From Desulfonema limicola (lineage in GTDB: Bacteria; Desulfobacterota; Desulfobacteria; Desulfobacterales; DYRC01), in assembly GCA_020718925.1 (NCBI GenBank), contig DYRC01000036.1:1-19460 (forward strand): 19,460 bases of DNA. The letters run 5' to 3'. Below the pieces are notes generated by a model that saw only the letters and a list, made by a program, of their open reading frames with translations, was not told the DNA's origin and did not search any database. Below, piece by piece: positions 14,588 to 19,460 of the stretch (positions are counted from its first letter, which is position 1; each line of letters begins with the position of its first letter). The translations under genes were made by a program, and so were the position numbers.

Positions 14588-15889
14588 ATGATGAACTCTC
14601 GTAATTCTTTTTTTATAGTGTTTCTGACGCTGTTCCTGCCGATGGTATGTTCGGCTGAGATAAATATTAATATCAGCAATCCGAATATGAGAAAGATTCC
14701 GATTGCGATTCCGGCGTTTAACGCATCGGCTGCCGGAGAAGACGCTATCGCAAAAAAAGGCGCGGATATACTGGGCAGCACACTTGATTTTACCGGATTT
14801 TTCAAGCTGTTGGATCGTGTCTCATTTTTGGAAGACCCGAAAAATTTCAATCCGGGTGTGGTGAATTATCGGAATTGGACAGCGATAGGCGCGGAAATTC
14901 TGGTTACGGGGCAGACCCAGATGCAGGGCGATACCCTTCAGATGGATTTGCGGGCGTATGATACCTTCAAAGGAAATCTCTTGGTCGGAAAGCGCTACAA
15001 GGGGCATGTCAATGATCTGCAAAAGATGGTCAGGCGGTTTGCAAGCGAAATTATTTTTGCCCTGACCGGCAACTGGGGGATTTTTGACAGCCAGATTTGT
15101 TTTGTCTCCACCGGCACCGGATTCAAAGAAATTTATATGTCTGATTTTGATGGCGGAAATCCTCAGCAAATCACCAATCACCGAAGCATCAGTATGACTC
15201 CGGCATTGTCTCCTGACGGAAATTGGATCGCCTACACATCTTATATGAAAAGCAAACCGGTTATTTTTATTAAAAACATGGTCGGCGGCGGGGGAAGCAT
15301 ATCGTCTGAAAGCAACATGAACATTACTCCGGACTGGGTTCCGGGCAAGTTTATGCTGGCGGCGACACTGTCACTCGGAGGCTCTCAGGAAATTTATTTG
15401 TTGACCGGAGCGGGGAAAATTATTAAAAAGATAACCAACAGTCCCGGAATTGATGTTTCTCCCTCATTTTCGCCGGATGGACATCGCTTTGCATTTGTGT
15501 CAGACAGAGCCGGAAGTCCTCAGATTTATATCGGGGATACGGATTCGGGACGGGCAGATCGGATAACCTTTGAGGGAAAATACAATACGCAGCCGAGTTG
15601 GTCTCCGAAAGGTGATAAAATAGCGTATTCTTCGATAAGCGGTGGTCAGATCAATATCTGTGTTATCGGAGTCGGCGGCGGTGGTACGGCACAATTGACG
15701 TATAATTCCGGCAGAAATGAATATCCGTCATGGGCACCGGATGGAAGCATGATTGCGTATGCTTCGAGCAGGGAAGGCAGTAACAGAATTTATGTGATGA
15801 CGGCGTATGGCACAGATCAGCGGCGGCTGGTTTCTCTACCCGGAGAACAGACAAGTCCGAAATGGTCTGCCAGAGTCGTCCGCAATTAA
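14588..15889 (+). CDS. tolB: Periplasmic beta-propeller TolB
   Basis: A 433-residue secreted protein. The signal peptide ends near residue 23 (LPMVCSA, then EININ). The TolB amino domain follows (residues about 25-165, with PIAIPAFNAS and DFTGFFKLLDR). A six-bladed propeller has repeated blades marked by LSPDGNWIAYTS, FSPDGHRFAFVSDR, WSPKGDKIAYSS and WAPDGSMIAYASS. TolB binds Pal and is released by TolA. Two ATGs stand in tandem at 14588 and 14591; AAGGTAG precedes them. It begins 5 bases after tolA and is 34 bases from pal. Confidence 0.96.
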   Translation: MMNSRNSFFIVFLTLFLPMVCSAEININISNPNMRKIPIAIPAFNASAAGEDAIAKKGADILGSTLDFTGFFKLLDRVSFLEDPKNFNPGVVNYRNWTAIGAEILVTGQTQMQGDTLQMDLRAYDTFKGNLLVGKRYKGHVNDLQKMVRRFASEIIFALTGNWGIFDSQICFVSTGTGFKEIYMSDFDGGNPQQITNHRSISMTPALSPDGNWIAYTSYMKSKPVIFIKNMVGGGGSISSESNMNITPDWVPGKFMLAATLSLGGSQEIYLLTGAGKIIKKITNSPGIDVSPSFSPDGHRFAFVSDRAGSPQIYIGDTDSGRADRITFEGKYNTQPSWSPKGDKIAYSSISGGQINICVIGVGGGGTAQLTYNSGRNEYPSWAPDGSMIAYASSREGSNRIYVMTAYGTDQRRLVSLPGEQTSPKWSARVVRN

Positions 15890-15923
15890 ATTAATAAATT
15901 ATTAGAGGTTGAAAGGAGAAGAG

Positions 15924-16481
15924 ATGAAAAGAAGGTTGATGATGGTATTGGCATTGGTGCTGATTGTTCCGGGTTTGCTGATGACGGCTGCATGTTCCAA
16001 AAAAGCAGTCAAAAGTGATGCGGCTCTGACTCAGGGCGGAGGGGATACCGGCAGAACTATCGGCAAAGATCCTAAAAAAGGCACAGGTAGTGATAGCGGA
16101 ATAGGCGGAACCGGAACCGGAGATACCATGCGCGGTGCGGCAGCAGACAGATTCGTCAATGAAGATGTTACTTTTGCCTATGACAGTTCAGCACTTGATG
16201 CCCGCGCTCAGGAAATCCTGAAGTTCAAAGCAGAATTTCTGAGAAGCAATGCAAATGCAGCGGTAACGATTGAGGGACATTGCGATGAACGCGGTACCAG
16301 CGAGTACAATATGGCGCTGGGTCAGAAACGCGCAGACAGCGTAAAGAAGTTCCTGATCAATTCAGGGATTTCCGGATCCCGGATGAATACGGTCAGCTTC
16401 GGCAAAGAGCGTGCGTTGGATCCGGGTCATAACGAGGCAGCGTGGTCGAAAAACAGACGCGCTCATTTTGTTCTGCAATAA
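15924..16481 (+). CDS. pal: Peptidoglycan-associated lipoprotein Pal
   Basis: A 185-residue outer-membrane lipoprotein. The signal ends in the lipobox MTAAC, with the lipidated cysteine at residue 24. A flexible region rich in G, D and T follows (about 30-75). The OmpA-like peptidoglycan-binding domain has FAYDSSALDARAQEIL, IEGHCDERGTSEYNMALGQ and NRRAHFVLQ. The ATG at 15924 is preferred over a TTG in frame at 15909 because AAGGAG lies between them and the lipoprotein signal starts at the ATG. Pal tethers the outer membrane to the cell wall and moves to the division site through Tol. Confidence 0.96.
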   Translation: MKRRLMMVLALVLIVPGLLMTAACSKKAVKSDAALTQGGGDTGRTIGKDPKKGTGSDSGIGGTGTGDTMRGAAADRFVNEDVTFAYDSSALDARAQEILKFKAEFLRSNANAAVTIEGHCDERGTSEYNMALGQKRADSVKKFLINSGISGSRMNTVSFGKERALDPGHNEAAWSKNRRAHFVLQ

Positions 16482-16516
16482 ATTTTGTTGTTTTGAATTT
16501 TGCAGGATCGGGTGTT

Positions 16517-16552
16517 GCGAATATTGCCTGTAATATTGCGGGCAATATTCGC
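16517..16552 (+). terminator. Perfect 12-bp intercistronic hairpin between pal and cpoB
   Basis: GCGAATATTGCC (16517-16528) pairs perfectly with GGCAATATTCGC (16541-16552) across a 12-base loop. Only TTTAAAT follows, so it is a poor intrinsic terminator. It is more likely an mRNA processing or stabilising hairpin that sets pal apart from the downstream genes. Confidence 0.55.
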
Positions 16553-16592
16553 TTTAAATCTTCCACATCATAAATTTTGGTACATAACAGCC

Positions 16593-17417
16593 ATGAAATT
16601 CTATACTTTATTCTTATTATCCGTTTCAGTTGCGATCATCGGCTGCGCTTCCCAGCAGGATGTATTGATTTTAAGAGATCGGATTATCGCGCTGGAACAG
16701 CGGAATATGGACCTTCAGCAGCGCACAGTGGCTTCTGAGAAAGACAAAGATCAGATGAAGACCCGTGTGGAACGAGTTCTGGAAGAAAAGGATATGGAGA
16801 TCAAGAGCCAATCCGCAGGACTTCAAGCCAGACTTGATAAGATGAGCAGCGATATTCAGATGATCGGCGGTAAAATTGATGAAACCGCTTATGCGCTTAA
16901 TCAGAGAATCAACGCAATAGAAGAAGCTGAAAAAAGAAAACAGGATCTTCGTCCGCCGACAACCGCGCCTGAATCTGATCCGGGAGCAAGACCGGCACCG
17001 ACAATTGCCCGTCCTACACCGTCTGCAGGAACTCAGCCGGATAAAAACGCGCTTTCGGATGAAGAACTCTATAACTTTGCAAAAGAAGCTTTTGACAAAG
17101 CAGACTTTGAAGCAGCAAGAGACGGATTTCAGAAATTGGTGAAAAACTATCCCAGATCCAAATGGGCAGACAGCGCACAGTTTTGGGTCGGTGAAAGTTA
17201 TTTTCGGCAGAAATGGTATGAAAAAGCCATTCTGGAATATCAGAGTGTCATCGAAAAATATCCCAAAGGCAACAAGGTCAAAGCTGCGTTGCTCAAGCAG
17301 GGCTTATCTTTTATGGAACTTGGCGATAAAGCCAACGGACGCCTGATTTTGCAGGAATTGGTTCAGAAATACCCCAATTCCGAAGAAGCCCGCGCTGCAA
17401 AACAAAAACTCAGATAA
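16593..17417 (+). CDS. cpoB: Cell-division coordinator CpoB (YbgF family), lipoprotein form
   Basis: A 274-residue protein. Residues 1-18 are a lipoprotein signal with the lipobox IIGC and cysteine 18. A coiled coil (about 25-125) follows, then a proline-rich hinge. The C-terminus has three TPR-like repeats: ALSDEELYNFAKEAFDKADF, SKWADSAQFWVGESYFRQ and KAALLKQGLSFMELGDKA. In E. coli CpoB is a soluble periplasmic trimer that ties Tol function to peptidoglycan synthesis; here a lipid anchor is predicted. The start at 16593 is chosen over an upstream TTG because the signal peptide begins there; its ribosome binding site is weak. It closes the Tol-Pal set and is 1 base before ruvC. Confidence 0.92.
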   Translation: MKFYTLFLLSVSVAIIGCASQQDVLILRDRIIALEQRNMDLQQRTVASEKDKDQMKTRVERVLEEKDMEIKSQSAGLQARLDKMSSDIQMIGGKIDETAYALNQRINAIEEAEKRKQDLRPPTTAPESDPGARPAPTIARPTPSAGTQPDKNALSDEELYNFAKEAFDKADFEAARDGFQKLVKNYPRSKWADSAQFWVGESYFRQKWYEKAILEYQSVIEKYPKGNKVKAALLKQGLSFMELGDKANGRLILQELVQKYPNSEEARAAKQKLR

Positions 17418-17418
17418 G

Positions 17419-17904
17419 ATGCCGAAAATTATCGGCATTGATCCGGGACTTGCCGAAACAGGCATCGGACTTGTGATGGGAAGCGGAGTGAAGGTGGATG
17501 GGTATTCCTTCGGAACAATTCATACGCCTGCACATACCGCACTGCCCACTCGTCTGCATAAGATTTATTCTCAATTACTGGCAGTATTGACAGAGGAAAA
17601 GCCTGACCTGATGCTGGTGGAAGATATTTTTTCGGTTGAAAAATATCCTAAGTCAGGCATGATGCTGGGGAAAGTAACCGGGGTGATTTTATTGGCAGGA
17701 GCTCAGGCAGATGTTGCAGTCAGCGAAGTATCGGTTCGGGAGGCAAAACAGATTCTCACCGGAAACGGGAATGCGAGCAAAGCCCAGTTGGAAAAATCAG
17801 TGCGCCATATTTTGAACTCAGACCTTCCTATAAAGCCTTCTCATGCCTCGGATGCAATGGCGCTGGCATTAATCGGATTGTTTCGCTATACTTCGCTGAT
17901 ATGA
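17419..17904 (+). CDS. ruvC: Holliday-junction endonuclease RuvC
   Basis: A 161-residue resolvase with an RNase H-like fold that cuts Holliday junctions as a dimer. The catalytic set is visible: D8 in IIGIDPG, E68 in LMLVEDIF, H142 and D145 in SHASDAMALAL. Histidine at the third position matches the Thermus-type RuvC rather than the E. coli aspartate. The ATG is one base after the cpoB stop and has no clear ribosome binding site, so translation is probably coupled. Its stop overlaps the ruvA start (ATGA). Confidence 0.95.
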   Translation: MPKIIGIDPGLAETGIGLVMGSGVKVDGYSFGTIHTPAHTALPTRLHKIYSQLLAVLTEEKPDLMLVEDIFSVEKYPKSGMMLGKVTGVILLAGAQADVAVSEVSVREAKQILTGNGNASKAQLEKSVRHILNSDLPIKPSHASDAMALALIGLFRYTSLI

Positions 17905-18506
17905 TTGGCTATATTCAAGGCAAATTACTGAAAAAAGAAGAAGATCGGATTCTGCTGCTTGCAAATCAGGTGGGATACGAAGTGCTGCTGCCTGCCATTG
18001 TGATGGACGGACTGAATCAGACTGCCATCGGAGATGAAATTTCTTTTTATATTTATTATCAGCAGACCGAACGCCAGCCAAAGCCTGTTCTGATCGGCTT
18101 TCATCTTGAATCTGAAAAAGAGTTTTTTCAGCAGTTTATTTCCGTAGAAGATGTGGGACCGCTTAAAGCCGTAAAAGCAATCACGCTTCCCATCAGCGAA
18201 ATTGCGGCAGCTATTGAATCTCAGGACATCAATACTCTCAGACGACTCAAAGGCATAGGAGAAAGAACCGCTCAGAAAATTGTTGCCACCTTATGCGGCA
18301 AGATGAAAAAATTTATTCTGCCAAATGCCGCACAAAAGCCTGTTTCGGCGGATAAAAATTTTTCCGAGCCGGTATCGGAAGTGCTGATCTCTCAGTTAGG
18401 TTATAAATATTCGGACGCCAAACAGATGATTGATGATGCGATGGCGCGCAATCCTGCCATTTCAACGCCTGAAGAATTGTTTGATGAAATTTTTCGGAAA
18501 CAATAG
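17901..18506 (+). CDS. ruvA: Holliday-junction binding protein RuvA
   Basis: A 201-residue protein with an N-terminal OB-fold (MIGYIQGKLLKKEEDRILLL), then two helix-hairpin-helix motifs. The first is unusual (SVEDVGPLKAVKAI, where GVG is usual); the second is standard (RRLKGIGERTAQKIVATL). The C-terminal RuvB-contact domain reads EVLISQLGYKYSDAKQMI. RuvA tetramers load the RuvB motor on Holliday junctions. It overlaps ruvC by 4 bases. No ruvB follows within the window. Confidence 0.95.
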   Translation: MIGYIQGKLLKKEEDRILLLANQVGYEVLLPAIVMDGLNQTAIGDEISFYIYYQQTERQPKPVLIGFHLESEKEFFQQFISVEDVGPLKAVKAITLPISEIAAAIESQDINTLRRLKGIGERTAQKIVATLCGKMKKFILPNAAQKPVSADKNFSEPVSEVLISQLGYKYSDAKQMIDDAMARNPAISTPEELFDEIFRKQ

Positions 18507-18722
18507 CTTTTCTGACAATGATGATGCCGTCTGCTTCGGAAATTTCTCTGCAATGCTCGTACCCCAGCTTGGGATTGTATAACTCGCAACGCCTACGAAA
18601 TCATCCAAACTTGCAGTGGCATGACAAGTCCACGATCTTTGAGGTATTGGGAACCATGAAGCCTCAGATCCGGATGCTCCCTATGTTAAGTACCCGATCA
18701 TATATTTTCCGGCAATATGTAG

Positions 18723-18744
18723 GGGTAAGCCCCTGTGCTTACCC
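18723..18744. repeat. Short palindromic repeat GGGTAAGC/GCTTACCC
   Basis: A perfect 8-bp stem with a six-base loop, in the context GTAGGGGTAAGCCCCTGTGC. It resembles dispersed hairpin repeats seen in many bacterial genomes. No T tract follows. Confidence 0.55.
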
Positions 18745-18789
18745 ACTCAGCAGCAGGGCAATCACAGGGGAAAAGCAGTTACAGAACAG

Positions 18790-18827
18790 AATCCCGAAGG
18801 GATGACATATTTCACCCCTTCGGGGTT
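18790..18827. repeat. Nested palindromic repeat near the transposase remnant
   Basis: AATCCCGAAGGGATGA (18790-18805) and TCACCCCTTCGGGGTT (18812-18827) are 16-bp inverted arms with two differences. Each arm is itself a small palindrome (CCCGAAGGG). It lies just beyond the C-terminal side of the transposase-like fragment and could be a terminal repeat or a dispersed mini-element. Confidence 0.6.
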
Positions 18828-18844
18828 ATTAAAATTCAACTGCG

Positions 18845-18990
18845 TAAGGTGAGTTATATAAATAAACCCGGTGAGGAACAGTATCCGGTTTTACTCTCAC
18901 AGTTTCACCGATCTGTGCCGACGATACCCCCTGCGTCTGTATAAGATAAACAGCCTGCCATCTTCAGAATTGCTCTTTACTTTCAAAATA
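18845..18990 (-). pseudogene. Decayed helix-turn-helix fragment, IS630-type transposase-like
   Basis: Read on the - strand with one internal stop, the frame gives MPYFESKEQF, then RWQAVYLIQTQGVSSAQIGE, then TVRVKPDTVPHRVYLYN. This resembles the N-terminal helix-turn-helix of IS630-type transposases, in which a RWQA-like helix precedes an SSxQIGExxxVxPxTV turn. No DDE catalytic part is seen. The assignment is by pattern only. Confidence 0.4.
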
Positions 18991-19101
18991 CGGCATTGCG
19001 CCGGAAAATCAGCAGGCATTTGAAGGGCTGGCATCGAAAAAGCCATTCGGCGGATTGATCTGACGATCAGGCAGATCGTCATAAAAATCAATCATATCCG
19101 A

Positions 19102-19460
19102 TTAATATCGCTGAAAATCATCCCCATCTGATTTTTTTTTATCTTTGGGGATAACAGAACTTTTGCCGGATATAACCTGCGCCAAAGCCTTTGCGCTTTG
19201 AGAAAGCTTGAAAAATGAGGCAATCTGAAGCAGTTGATCCGCCTGAGAAGAAAAATCACGGCTTGAGGATGCCATTTCCTCCGCCGAAGACGCATTCTGC
19301 TGAATCACCTGATCCAATTGCTGAATGGCTTGGTTGACCTGTCTGATGCCATCTGCCTGCTCCGCGCTGGCATCCCTGATTTCTTCAACCGAATCTGCGG
19401 TTTTCTGAATGCCGGACACCATTTCTTCCAACAGATGAATCGCATTTTCCGCAATTTCTA
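19102..19460 (-). CDS. Methyl-accepting chemotaxis protein, C-terminal part (cut by window edge)
   Basis: The open frame continues to the right edge, so only the last ~119 residues are visible. They form a coiled coil with the receptor-type pattern IQKTADSVEEIRDASAEQ, then GIRQVNQAIQQLDQVIQQNA, ASSAEEMASSSRDFSSQADQ and LLQIASFFKL. This is the signalling and methylation helix that returns from the CheA/CheW-binding tip. The tail (SSVIPKDKKKSDGDDFQRY) has no CheR-binding pentapeptide. The ligand-binding half lies outside. It points towards ruvA, separated by the mosaic spacer. Confidence 0.92.
   Translation of the reverse strand, partial: EIAENAIHLLEEMVSGIQKTADSVEEIRDASAEQADGIRQVNQAIQQLDQVIQQNASSAEEMASSSRDFSSQADQLLQIASFFKLSQSAKALAQVISGKSSVIPKDKKKSDGDDFQRY

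Larger units (their letters stand above)
18507..19101. other. Mosaic spacer without an intact gene
   Basis: This is 595 bases between ruvA and the chemotaxis receptor. It holds two palindromic repeats (18723-18744 and 18790-18827) and a decayed transposase-like fragment (about 18845-18990, -). A perfect 7-bp hairpin, GACGATC/GATCGTC, lies at 19062-19080. Positions 18520-18700 resemble no gene I know; a partial CCCAGCTTGGG palindrome sits near 18552. A short - strand frame starting MIDFYDDLPDRQINPPNG near 19094 stops after 28 residues. Confidence 0.6.

Noticed and set aside
18518..18805. A 95-codon + strand frame after ruvA
   Set aside because: It runs through repeat sequence, has no ribosome site or known domain, and ends in the palindromes; judged to be chance.
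1..19460. CRISPR array, tRNA or rRNA genes
   Set aside because: No regularly spaced direct repeats with unique spacers and no recognisable tRNA or rRNA core were seen by eye; the tandem arrays are heptamers or coding repeats.

Overview
The window looks like chromosomal DNA of a Gram-negative, LPS-making bacterium, most likely a member of the Desulfobacterota (former deltaproteobacteria). This rests on the full Tol-Pal set, waaA, hpt next to a zinc-ribbon/DUF3426 protein, a zinc-ribbon threonine synthase, and spacers dense in GC-rich palindromes and short tandem repeats. The taxonomic call is inference; no rRNA or other decisive marker is present.

Left end (1-1030): a DMT/EamA transporter on + faces argB on -. 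The whole spacer between them is built from heptamers (AAGTGTT, ATAACAC and relatives), which even supply both stop codons. Positions 1904-3001 form a small accessory patch upstream of argB: a promoter and terminator-like leader for argB, a decayed PAAR-repeat gene, and a two-gene cassette of a HEPN protein and a small MNT-like partner.

Positions 3017-11660 hold a long co-directional - strand run: waaA, hpt, a 1187-residue zinc-ribbon/DUF3426 membrane protein with a huge acidic repetitive linker, thrC, a four-helix membrane protein, and a lipoprotein RND adaptor with no pump gene beside it. An HD-domain nucleotidase-like gene (11772-12323, -) lies before it and is divergent from tolQ.

Right half (12474-18506, +): tolQ-tolR-tolA-tolB-pal-cpoB, the cell-envelope machine that couples inner-membrane energy to outer-membrane constriction, followed directly by ruvC and ruvA for Holliday-junction processing. 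ruvB does not follow. The next 595 bases are a mosaic of palindromic repeats and a decayed transposase-like fragment, ending in the C-terminus of a chemotaxis receptor that runs off the window.

The most striking signal is a family of GC-rich palindromic mini-elements (consensus roughly CCCCTCTCC-TTTC-GGGGAGGGG followed by a TGGGGGAGGGGT tail). One copy sits at the left edge. One appears inside the RND adaptor gene in frame. A head-to-head pair sits in frame inside waaA, adding exactly 45 codons and flanked by a perfect 15-bp direct repeat. This resembles the protein-coding palindromic elements known from Rickettsia.
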